DNA of 64,000 nt from Sipunculus nudus (lineage: Eukaryota; Annelida; Sipuncula; Golfingiida; Sipunculidae), in the NCBI GenBank assembly GCA_026874595.1, contig CM049310.1, positions 37,647,558 through 37,711,557 of the forward strand. The letters are read 5' to 3'. The notes below the pieces were generated by a model that was not told the DNA's origin, made no database searches, and saw nothing but the letters and a program-made list of their open reading frames with translations. Shown here piece after piece: positions 11,601 to 23,460 of the stretch. A program made the position numbers and the translations under genes. Position 1 is the stretch's first letter, and each line of letters opens with the position of its first letter.

Positions 11601-12119
11601 GATGGTGTATGACAGAATCTTGACACTTGTAGTCACTTGCGCAGTTTGCGGTTTACCTGCTACATTGGCAATATGGTTGATGATCCTTACCAATAAGCTA
11701 ACATTGACTTTGCATTTCCAAGTGTTGTCTGAAAATACTTTTAGTTGGCTTACATAATGCACACTTTTAATAAATTTAATAATTATTATATTACAAGTAA
11801 TTAATATTTGCTTCATTTAGTGAAATAATTTATCTTCGTGCACAGGATGCTAAATTGTAGATCGCACTGAAGAATCGATAGTGAGAAAGTTGGAACAATA
11901 TGCGTTTTACCAGAAGAAAAACTTACTTATCCTGCCAAATCTAAAAGAAAATATTCAGGCACAGGTTATAAAAAATTGCTGGTAATATTACAAAACAAGG
12001 TACCTGTGGGTCACGGCGCTCAGTTGGAATTGATTATGAGAATATTTTTTTAATTATCAGCTGAATTAGTCAATAAGGTTATGTTTATGAGCGTTTTCAA
12101 AATGTGTGCCCTGTGATCA
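11601..12119. other. No gene seen
   Basis: AT-rich sequence without recognisable elements. The minus-strand frame at 11583-11816 is low-complexity. Confidence 0.4.
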
Positions 12120-12790
12120 AGTTTGAAGCCATTCTGTCTACCCAAACAGGAGTTATCATCCGTTAACTAATTTGTGAATTGATGGGCCCTGTGACCTTGA
12201 CCTTTAAGCTTGTGACCCTAACATCCATAATTTTCTCCCACTGTTGGCAGGGGAGCAAAATGTGGAAGATTGAAGGCTTGAGATAAAATGATTGGCTTTA
12301 AAAGCATCCGTTATCTTTTTAAAGAAGTTGGTCCTGTGACCCTGTGCCTTGACCTAATGACCAACAAATCAGAAGGGTTCTTACTTTATTTGCGAGCCAC
12401 TCATAAATCAATTTTTAAACCAATATGTTGATCCAAACTAGACTTATCATTCAGAAACAAATATGCGGACAGATGGCCACTGTGACCGGGACCTTGTGAC
12501 CCAAAATAAATCAGGTTTATCTCCTATTTGCAGGTCACCTATAAGTGCTAGATGGGAACTTTGGGATGAAAAGTCTGGCTTAAAATGCATCCACAATCTT
12601 TCTAAATAAGTAGGTTCTGTGACCCTGACCTTTGACCTCATGACCAAAAAAAATAATTTTACTTAAGAGGTGGACCATATATAATTCAAGTTTGAAATCA
12701 ATCCAAACAGATTTGTCAAACCAACTTGAGTTATCATTAGGAAAAATAAAATTGACGGACATACAGAAGGTCAGGGTGATTACTATAGGA
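12120..12790. repeat. Degenerate tandem repeat of about 145 bp rich in TGACC half-sites
   Basis: The landmark 'CTGTGACC..GACCT..TGACC' occurs at about 12188, 12331, 12479 and 12616. Between the landmarks lie related 'GTTATCATT' and 'GCATCC' blocks. It resembles the widespread mollusc repeat with 'TGACCTTTGACCTAGTGACC'. At 12624-12637 there is a perfect direct repeat TGACCT-T-TGACCT (DR1). Confidence 0.65.
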
Positions 12791-12814
12791 CATCCGCTTA
12801 ATCATGTGGCCCTA

Positions 12815-13020
12815 ATAACACGCAAGGTTTCAGGACACTAGATGAAGCCACAGTTGAAAATCTGATAGCATCAATACAATTTGGTAGTCTCAAAATAAAG
12901 AGAAAATTTCATAATAAATAGAAAAAATACAGGTGGCACTACCAGTATTCAGGAACTGAAAAAAAAGTCATAATCAATAAACAGACCAAGTTTCGGGACA
13001 CTAAATGAAACCAAAGTTGA
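12815..13020. repeat. Two-copy repeat with 'GGACACTA.ATGAA.CCA'
   Basis: 'GTTTCAGGACACTAGATGAAG' near 12828 recurs as 'GTTTCGGGACACTAAATGAAA' near 12988, each followed by 'AGTTGA..AA.CTGA'. It looks like a continuation of the preceding repeat region. Confidence 0.5.
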
Positions 13021-13204
13021 GAAACTGACATAATTGCTATACAGCTGACAGATGTAAGCTTTATGTAGGTCTGTATCCTGCCACGCATGCAGTCTGATAT
13101 AAAAGTTATAAGCAAGATATACTTAATATTATATGGATTGTCTCATTTATTTTATTATAATATATAGTTTATTTGGATTGTTTAGTTAGTTATAATTACT
13201 AATA

Positions 13205-13400
13205 CAAGCCACTTCCAATGGCTCGCGTGGTAGCGTTCTGCGGTATTTATATGGGTTTGAACATGGAGGAGAGCGAAGGACAAGAGGAATTAACCCACCT
13301 TGGACAGGCTAATAAAACCCATTCTAATAGGAACGATTTTGATTTAACCTAGGGCGCCAGGGGGATACCCGGGGGTTCATTACATTAAAACCGACATAGG
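13205..13400 (+). repeat. Possible tRNA-derived SINE with (TA)n tail
   Basis: Box A-like TGGCTCGCGTGG (13219-13230) and box B-like GGTTTGAACAT (13254-13264) are spaced as in a tRNA promoter. An unrelated body follows and then a long TA tract. The arrangement resembles the clearer SINE at 30600-30790, but box B is imperfect. Confidence 0.3.
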
Positions 13401-13416
13401 GCTCCAATACGTAAAA

Positions 13417-14569
<1,153 letters not shown>

Positions 14570-15350
14570 ACAGCTCGGAGATCGTTGGGAGACCATTGAG
14601 CGATCAAACGTTATCCCAACGATATCCTTAGCTTCGAAAAAGCTGCTTCTATGTGAATGTTTAGGAGATCCTTGTGCGCTCGTTGTGTAATGAAAAAATC
14701 AATTTCGGCAACTTTAATGTTAATATGTATAGATCTTTGATCTGCCTTGGCGGTCATTGAGCGCTCATGGAAACATCATTGAACGACCATTGAGAGTTCA
14801 GGGGCGGACCCAGGATTGGAAAAGGAGGGGTCCAACCTAGAAGGACTAGTGAAAACCCTGACCAGGTCCGGAAAAGAGGTGGGGGTCCAGGCCTGAAAAA
14901 TTGGTCTGAAACCCTTTAAAAAAGGTTGCGGCGGCTGAAAAGGGGGGGGGGATGTGTCCGGACCCCCTGGACCCCTCCCTCTGGATCCGCTTCTGGAGTT
15001 GGTTGAACGCTCGTTGCAAGACCAAAAGAGATCACTGAGAGATCAGGTGCGACTAAGAGAGATCGCTGAGAGACCAGGAAGACTTGGTGTTCATTGAAAG
15101 ATAGCTGAGGGATCATAGGGAGATCGTTGAGGGCTCCTTGAGCGGGCCTTGGGCGTTCGTAGAGAGATCGCTTCCCTTGGCGATCGTGGAAAGATTGTTT
15201 TGGACCGAGTCAAAAGTTTGAGGAGACCGTGGAGATCACTGGAAGATCGTCGAGGGATCATTGAGAGATCTTGGAGATCGCTTGGCGCTCATGGAAAGAT
15301 CGTTGAGAAATTTGGCCATTTTTTCATCGCTCAAAGATCCCTCAAAGATC
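14570..15350. repeat. Degenerate short tandem repeat around 'GAGAGATCGTTGA'
   Basis: Dozens of imperfect copies of a roughly 15-bp motif (GAGAGATCGTTGAGC and variants with 'GATCATTGAG', 'GATCGCT') run from 14570 to 15350. They are interrupted by a G-rich interspersed repeat. The open frame 15149-15400 is carried by the repeat and is not a gene. Confidence 0.75.
14800..14995 (+). repeat. G/C-rich interspersed repeat, copy 1
   Basis: 'GGGGCGGACCCAGGATT' at one end and 'CTGGATCCGCTTCTGG' at the other form imperfect inverted ends. The middle holds 'GGTCCGGAAAAG' and 'TTGCGGCGGC'. Copies recur at 21610-21740 (reverse) and 63310-63510, so this is a dispersed non-autonomous element. Confidence 0.65.
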
Positions 15351-15399
15351 GCCACCCCTGTGTAATGCCCCTTTTACAAGAACATCGCAAGGGTGCATG

Positions 15400-17688
15400 A
15401 AATGCCCGTCATAGGTCTTGTGATCTCTGACCTTATTAAATATATTTGTGTTATGCCGGGTTTAGGTAGGATATTACATTAGTTAATTTAGTTCTGTTGA
15501 GATTCATCCGAGTCCATCATGGTAAGTTGTCGAGGAAACATCACAAAAAAACTTGGCGAAATCATTGAATATGAGAGGATCTTGCCTAGAATTTAACTCG
15601 GGCGAGAAAATATCTTATAGACTAGCGGCTATCCTCCGAAAAGAAGCTTAGAAATAGGTGTAACCGCAACCGGAGGTCTAACAAAACATAACCTATATCT
15701 TAATAGAGGTAGTCATCTCCTCATTCTTTAAAAATAGGTGGTGGCTTCAAAAAAGTGTTCTTTGGTATAGATATTGACTAGTTTCCATGGCAACCTCTCA
15801 ACTTTTAGATGAGGTAATTAATTTCACTTTTTTGTTAATACTTTAATTTATATTAATGATAGGCACCTGCAGTTTTTCAAAAATGTAGCTGTTTATTTAC
15901 GCATTTGGAAAACAGAAACTATTATGGAAAAATGTAATATCTGCATATAAATTATGTTAATTAAATTAATTAAATGTTAAATTGGCTATATATGCAATTA
16001 TATTTTCTGTAGCTTTGCGAATGTGTAAAAAGGAGCAACAAAATTTGATCAAATGAAAAGACCAGCTACTATGGAATAAATAAATATCAAATATGCCAGG
16101 GTTAATGGAGTATAATGTTATAAAACAGCAAAAAATAGACTGATGCATAATATGCAGGTTATTTATTAACTGCTAAAACATTTCCAGTGCTGGCTATATG
16201 TACACATTTAATATTATAGTAACTTTCTTTGCATAAACATTTGCATGCATATACAGGCCATATAACTGAATCAAAGTTATTATTTATGAAGAATTTATGT
16301 TGCCTTTCCTAAAGGAAAAAATTAAGCAAAGACAGAAAAACATTTTCATAACATGTTTTATTTGAGATGGCTTAAAATGCACTTTTTCAATTAAAAATTT
16401 ACATATATTTAAATATATTATCATAAATTAAACAAATAAAGAATACAAAATGTTCAATATGAAAATCCTCATGCTTTTCCCGCAATTTGGTGCTTGTTTC
16501 ATTTTTTCTATGTGTAAACACAACAGAGTTATGGCTATATTTAAAGATTATTATGACCTTGTAAATTACAATGGTTACCATGGAAAATGTAAGACAAAAT
16601 ACTTTAATGAGACCACGACCTATTTTTTCTGGAAGTATACGAGTTCTTTACTAATAAAAAATAGGTTTTAATTTGTTATACCTTGGGTTGGGTTTTGACT
16701 AGCGTCATATCGACCCTCTGGCAATACGACCAGATTACTAGCGCCAGAGTGTCATGACATCTACGTCTGAGAATCGCATTATAAGGCTTTATGAAGATGC
16801 AAATATTTTCGTCATTTCTGACAACGCTTCATAGGCTTCAGGTACACTATCAATCAACACAAACCAGACCATTCGTTAGCATTTTTTGTGTTCTTTCTAA
16901 AAATACCAAATATGAGCGAGAAAAATGTTCCTTTTTAACCCAGCACATTGGTTAAACCCCTCGGCATGTTTGTTGAATTAATGACCGCATGAACACGAGC
17001 ATGGCTGGCACGGGTTACAGGACGCAGGCAACTTGCAGGCAGACACAGGAAATGGCCCGTGTCCATGGAGACGGTGTTTTAGTTTAGGTTGCGAGTTCAC
17101 ATATATACTATTGTGTTTATTCACCATTCTAAGCATAATATTGAGATTATTGGCCGTTTACCACAATATGAATGCAACCATATGCAAGACCACTGCGATA
17201 CATTCCTCCATATTACTAGTATCACGACTCGAGTAGGCTTACCAGCCCAATTATCCGATTGCCTACAGAGTCGGGTTATCACGGCTAGGATTTGACCCCA
17301 TGAAACCCCTCTTTGCCGCAGGTCTATTAATGATGAATTGATTGGTTGATTGATTATCTACAAACGGCTTCATGTGGTCTATCACAAGAACGCCATACCT
17401 CTATGACGAGATAGAAATGTAATATTGGATATTTAAAAATGTAATCAATGTAAAAAATAAGAGAAGGGTATAAGTATTCAGAATAAAATAGAAGGTTACT
17501 CATTTTCTCTGACTGTATATTACTGATTACTGAGTTAATGACAAGTATATAGCCAGTTTAAGAATGTAAAGGTTTCTGCAAATCTCAGTATGCATGTTTT
17601 AAAATTTGCTATATGATTATTTCTGTTTCATATATTTGTTAATACTGATAAAACTACAGCTTAGTGTATATCGAACAGAATTGTCAAC
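15400..17688. other. No gene seen upstream of the SRCR gene
   Basis: AT-rich DNA without recognised repeats or exons. It presumably contains the promoter and perhaps non-coding 5' exons of the gene that starts at 17732, but no core promoter element is clear enough to mark. Confidence 0.35.
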
Positions 17689-17731
17689 ATGATTTTCTTC
17701 ATCAGGACACACATTGGTCACGTGATCCAGG
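17689..17731 (+). promoter_or_regulatory. Leader of the SRCR gene with overlapping upstream ATG and E-box
   Basis: An in-frame TGA at 17723 lies nine bases before the chosen ATG, so the CDS cannot extend further upstream in this exon. An out-of-frame ATG at 17689 opens a short reading frame that overlaps the start of exon 1 and could dampen translation if it is transcribed. The palindrome TCACGTGA (17718-17725) is a bHLH-ZIP type E-box. No TATA box or transcription start could be fixed. Confidence 0.35.
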
Positions 17732-17818
17732 ATGCTGGTGACGTCATTTTGTCTTTGGGTCCTCCTGTTGACGATCAGTAAAGCCACGTGCTCTGAAGAC
17801 AACAGACATGGAACTTCG
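17732..17818 (+). CDS. Exon 1: signal peptide
   Basis: Twenty-nine codons from ATG 17732 to a GTAAGA donor at 17819, ending in phase 0. The translation is a typical secretion signal. It has a short N-terminus, a hydrophobic core at residues 6-15 rich in Phe, Leu, Trp and Val, then Ser-Lys-Ala-Thr-Cys. Cleavage is most likely after Cys20 (Ala at -3, Cys at -1), leaving a charged Ser-Glu-Asp-Asn start. The exon contains a CRE palindrome TGACGTCA (17739-17746) and a CACGTG (17785-17790). It is joined to exon 2 across 12.4 kb because both ends are phase 0 and the protein otherwise lacks a start. A small exon hidden in that intron cannot be excluded. Confidence 0.75.
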
Positions 17819-18059
17819 GTAAGAATCTTGTTGCCTTTGTTCAGATGTCATCTCTTAATAATTTAAAATGGTGAACTATATAATAAACAGTGATAACACA
17901 AAAATATTTCCTCGAGTCGACCACAATATGAATTACTCTCACAAATGTTAATAAACAGGTGATACTTTAAGGAACTACAACCAACTCGCATTCGTTCTGC
18001 GCTTCTCCCACTGCCCTGCAGTACTTGCAAAATACCTCTGCAGTGGTCATAAACATTAA

Positions 18060-18430
18060 TAGATTGTCATGACGATAATAATAATTATTATTACAATAAT
18101 AATAATAATGAAATATAATAATAATAATAATAATAAAATATAATAATAATAATATAATAATAAGGAATATAAGGACAATAATGATTATAAAAATAATTGA
18201 TAATAATGATAATAATTATAAAATATAGTTATTATAAATATAATAAAATAAATAATGATAATAATAATAAAAATGTTACAATAATAATAATAATAATAAT
18301 GATAAAATATAATAATATAATAATAATTATATAATAATAATGATAAAATGAATAAAAATAAAATAACGAAAAAGGTAGTCTGATAAATTATGATAAAGTC
18401 GAAATTATGATAACGAAAAAGGTAGTCTGA
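18060..18430. repeat. ATA/ATAATA low-complexity tract in intron 1
   Basis: Trinucleotide-like AAT/ATA runs over about 370 bp. The minus-strand open frame here encodes only Tyr/Ile/Phe runs and is not a gene. Confidence 0.9.
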
Positions 18431-18648
18431 GACCATATAGATATCTCAAGCAGATGTGCTATACGCATGGCCAGCTAATGCATCACCATTACCAAACAGG
18501 TGACAATAGCTATCAATGTTTTTTAAAGGTCTATGTGTGCAGATAATAAAAATGCCTGATAGCAGTATATAGGTGGTAGCTTTCTGTAAAATATCAGCCT
18601 GTTTTGACATGTACTTGCACCGAAATTGCAATTTTGCGGTACAAACTG

Positions 18649-18653
<5 letters not shown>

Positions 18654-18692
<39 letters not shown>
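18654..18692. repeat. (TA)n microsatellite
   Basis: About 19 TA units in intron 1. Confidence 0.9.
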
Positions 18693-18696
<4 letters not shown>

Positions 18697-21609
18697 TAGT
18701 TATAACATCTTATATAATGCCTGTTTTAAAACAAGTTTGATGTCAGTTGATTGTAGACATTCATAGCTTTCATCTGGTGTGTTATTCATGTATATAGCTT
18801 TCCAAATTCCAAAGATATGAATACTTTTCCTCACCCTGTATCATAACAATTTGTATAATTTTAGCCCATTTAGCTAAAAAATACAAGGTGTATATCTGAT
18901 TAGACCAACCATGACCAGTTTGGTTTTTATTAAGTGATTAATGAAGTCTGAAGTCTTTTAGCTTAACAAAAATGTCTGGCGCCCAACTACAATTTGTTGA
19001 TTTGGGCGTGGTCACAGAAAGGTGTTATTCCGTCCATAAGTTAGCAGAATACATACCCCATTGCCACCAACTGTCCGCAGAAACAGTTAGTGCAAGGTTG
19101 ATGTTTTTGAGTACTTTTGTGTCGCATACCCACGCACTTATCGAACCCTGCTTGGTTAATCATCCCAATTATTCCACTCGGCTGATATCGGGGGCCGATA
19201 TGTAGACTAAAACTCGGATGTCAAAAACCGAATATCACACATGAGGGCTAGTTGTTTAAATATATGTTTTTGCATGTCTCCGGTTGAAAAAAAGAAAAGG
19301 ACGACAAGTCATTTGAGCAGTTTATTTTAATTTGTAAGTTTTTGTTGTTTTGGTACCTAAGTCACTTGTGATATCGTACAAACTAGGCCGCCGTATCTGC
19401 ACTTTTGGTCAAATTCTTTTTCTTACACGAAATATAAAAGAGCCTTCGGCTGAGAGAGGGCTATTGTCTGCTGAAATTTTTTCAAGCAAATATTTCTTAC
19501 AAACTTGCATCATTCTGGGTTTCCTCTGTTTATACTGTTAACATTTCTTACAGGAGAGAGATTTTTAAATAAATACCACTTCTGTAACGGAAACGCAAAC
19601 AGATTGTTACATGATATATACCAGATTGCTAGATTGCCAGCAAGTGCAATGACTCATCCTGTTCCGGTTTTATGTTAATACAAAGTCTAGTAAATGCTAG
19701 TGATAAGCCAAAATTAATAAAATCAGTTGGTGAACAAATCTAATTTAATTCTAACAGGAGATCAGGGATTATGTCTCAAACAAAACTCTAGCAGTCCAGT
19801 GTGTCAACTAACTCTACCGGATTGGAAGACATACATGGTTCGCTTTGGGCTATGTACTTGCACCATAGAGTGCCATTAAGGTCCTTTTGTTTTAAACTTT
19901 CAATGCATTTTTTTCACTAAACGATCAAAGCAACTTATGGCCCTGCCATTCCCCAGGTTTAAGGGAGATCATGTTAATCACTGACTGTTGTATTGCCCAT
20001 ATAATTATAATATCAATAAGGTTTATGGTTTTGCCCTTAAGAGAATATCATCTGTCCATTACTAGGATATAATTGTAACTGTTAGATCACAAAGTGGAGA
20101 TACATATTATACATTTTTTGTTTTCATATTATTTTCTTTTATTTAACATTTCACTAGAAACGCACATGATAATAAACATGAAAACAACTGATTTGTCATT
20201 CATCTAGTGATTTCTATTTTAATTCCTGGCAAGTGCTAACATTCTTATGACTTCTTTGGCAAGGTAGCCAGGCCTGAAATAACTATAAGATATAATAGAC
20301 TTATAAAAGCCCCATTGATAATCCAAAATAAAAAATGACGAAATGATTTTTATATTTCACTCGATGTTATCTTTCCAACCATGAAAACTAGAACTCATCA
20401 GATCTGATGTTTTTTGTCAGAAAGCGATTGCATATTTATATGATTATGAACTTATAAACTGATATTGCTTATTTTCCCTTTAAACCTATAACATTGAATA
20501 TTACTTAGATAGTTTTATTTTGGAATATGAAAGCTCAAAATACACAAGGGCCTAATTGTGAAATAATCAATGTAACAAACAATTCTTTAAGGAGTCTTTA
20601 TTACATAGCGAAAATTCACGCTGAACAGTGAAACAGTAAACAAATTCAAATACGTTATAACCTGTTACCTCTTCTATTGATTTTAAATGGTTAACTTTAC
20701 AAAGTGCCCCACTGGTCATAATGCTGAAGTTTAAGAGAACCTGTATACACAACGTCTGAACATCTCACGTCTAGCGATTACTAGTTGTGCCTTGATATAT
20801 ATCACCCTGATATAATTGCAGTCTGTCATTCACAAAAAGAAACTTAAATGTCTTACAGTATCTTTGTATATAATCGTGAATAATGATGGAAAAATAGAGA
20901 GTGAAGCTAAGAAATACAATTTCAACTGTAGTCCATCATAATCGGTAAGTTACATATAGATAACATTTTCTTATCTTTAGAAAAACTAAAAATGTACCGG
21001 TTTTGCTCGCAGACGAAAGGTAAACATAAATTTTGCCATATGTAGTTAATGTACTCGTAAAAGTCACATGATCAATGTATGATAAAGCACAATAACAAAT
21101 TGTAGGTAAAATCAAATATCAAATACAACAATAAGCGAATATAAGTTTAACTACGCTAACGTAACGCTATCGCTAACATAAAAGGCAATTTTTTTTTTAA
21201 TTTCCTGACTTGAGTAGGAAGAACCTGAATAAAAGATCATTTTGACTCAAGTCAGCAAAAGTGGCGATACTTGCTACTAACACTGACATACCAGTCATGG
21301 GATCAATATGCTGGGTACATTATGAATACAAACACTTGTGATCAGCAAAGTTAAAATAAAGACAAATCTTATAATAATTCAGCACACCTCATACTTATTT
21401 AGTCTTCTTTTGATCATCTCCAGTGAATAAGCCATGGAATGAAAAGAGTTAAATTTTTTGGCTTGCACAAGTTAGGACAACCTATAGCTTACAGACAAAA
21501 TACCAGTCCCATGATCAATATTACCACAGAACTTGGAGCTGGCAGTTCCTGCTGTATTCGGTTACCGACATTACATTATAGTTGTTAACGTATTCTATAT
21601 ATGGTGTAT
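18693..21609. other. Intron 1, no further feature seen
   Basis: Unique-looking AT-rich intron sequence. Short open frames (18972-19205, 19350-19541 and others) lack acceptor and donor sites in a usable phase or any known domain. Confidence 0.4.
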
Positions 21610-21740
21610 TTTTCTTAAGGGTATGCCAGTCCCCACAACTTTTTTAAGGGTTTAAGACTAAGTTTTGTGTCCTGGAAATCCCCCCTCTTTTCCGGACCTG
21701 GGGACCTTTTTATAGGTTTTGACATTAGTCCTGCTGGATC
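21610..21740 (-). repeat. G/C-rich interspersed repeat, copy 2 (reverse)
   Basis: Reverse-complement match to the repeat at 14800-14995: 'AGGTCCGGAAAAG', a G-tract and 'TTAAACCCTTAAAAAAG' are in the same order. Confidence 0.55.
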
Positions 21741-23460
21741 TGCTCGTATGAGGGCATAAGAAAGTATAAATGTAGGTGCATACACCTTTTGATCATAAAT
21801 ATAAAGTAAATGTATATAACCACTCATTTGTCGTTTTTCCTAGGGGTGGGTGTAACTATAAGAATGTATTACTTAAGCAGTATATAGCCAAGGGTCATAA
21901 ATTGCATGTCATACTGAAGCGTATGGTTTAAGCTATCATTTGATACCAAATTTGACTGGATACGTTTTGTATATTAAGTAGTATGGGCCTTATAATCACC
22001 CGAAGTCGATTTCCTTGAATGGGGAAAAAATGTATACGTCATCCGACATAAAATATCCATTTATTCACTGAGAGCTACCACTTTCATACTGTTATCAGGC
22101 TTTTCCATTACCTACACATGTATACCTATCAAGCACACATGGTGAAAATTTGTCACCAAAATGGTACCGATGATCCAAACTTTGGGGTCTGGCTGAAGTA
22201 CTATTATAAAACTGTGAATGACAAACTACCATTAAATGATATTTAAATATAATACATCTTGGCGAGGGTATAATAATCTCAGTAGTAGTTATAAATAATA
22301 ATAATAATAATTATAATTATTATTATTATCTTTATTATACTTATAAAAATAAAAAGTTTGAATTTAGTTTAACTAGGTACAAGTATATCTTACGTCAATG
22401 AGTGCACAAGATGGCGGACATAAGGAAGGGGGTTATGACAGACATATATTTTAAACTTAAAACATCTATATGCTAGAGTAGCGACATGTGCTGTCATGCC
22501 TGCTTATCTTCCGGATAGATTTGAGAAAAAAATCATGTTATTTATTATGATTTAGTATTAATTGTTAAATATGGATTAGCGACCTGATCATGCACATGTA
22601 CATTTCATTTATATGTAAAATCCCAGTTTAATCTAATCAAAATGAGTTTAATTATATGTCCACTTGCATGGCAAAGACGGTAACATGTTATTAACATTGA
22701 ATTACCAACGTAAAAGGGCCAAGTCCACTCTACACATTATAAGGTTTATTATCATATTCCTTTGCTAACAATTTGCGAATCTTATGCTTCAAGGCCAGGT
22801 ATTTCCCATATATAGAACTGAAATTATAGGCCTACTCTTCACGCATATAAAACTGCAGTATGCATCGGTAACTTCCATTCTAAATATAACGAAATACCCA
22901 TTCCAAGGCTAAAGTATGTGATTGTTAAACATTTCTTATTTTGTGAAATCCCTCGCACCTCCAAAGTAGTGGGGCCAACAAATGAACCGTGTACAGTGGG
23001 ATCGTGACGCTCCGCTACCAACCGGTGATCAAGAAGATTCTGTTTATCTAAACGATCATGAATCCTGTACCAATTGCCTATGCTAGGAGGGTATGCATTC
23101 TTCCTCGTTCGCGTGTGTGTGTTCACACAGGCAATCAGGCAATCAGGAACGGAATCTCATGAAATTTGGTGAATGGACAAATAAAAAATCAATTTAATAT
23201 GGTTGTGGATCCCACTCATGATCCGGTTTCAGGAACGTCATTGAGGAATTATCAGAAATGTACAGCAATTATGCACGAGTGAACCTGGTCATATGACCCG
23301 AATGAATATTCTTTTAATGTGCAATTATTGATAATTCCTTTAATAAAATGATTATTTAAGTATGACGTTTTATAAATCTATGAATATTATATTATATGAA
23401 ATGTGGAAGATTACTTAAATCGATTGTCAAATGAACCTTAACTTTATGCAACTTTTATTT
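21741..23460. other. Intron 1, no gene seen; ATT tract at 22285-22335
   Basis: AT-rich with a small AAT/ATT tract. The minus-strand frame at 22839-23126 has no supporting features. Confidence 0.4.
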
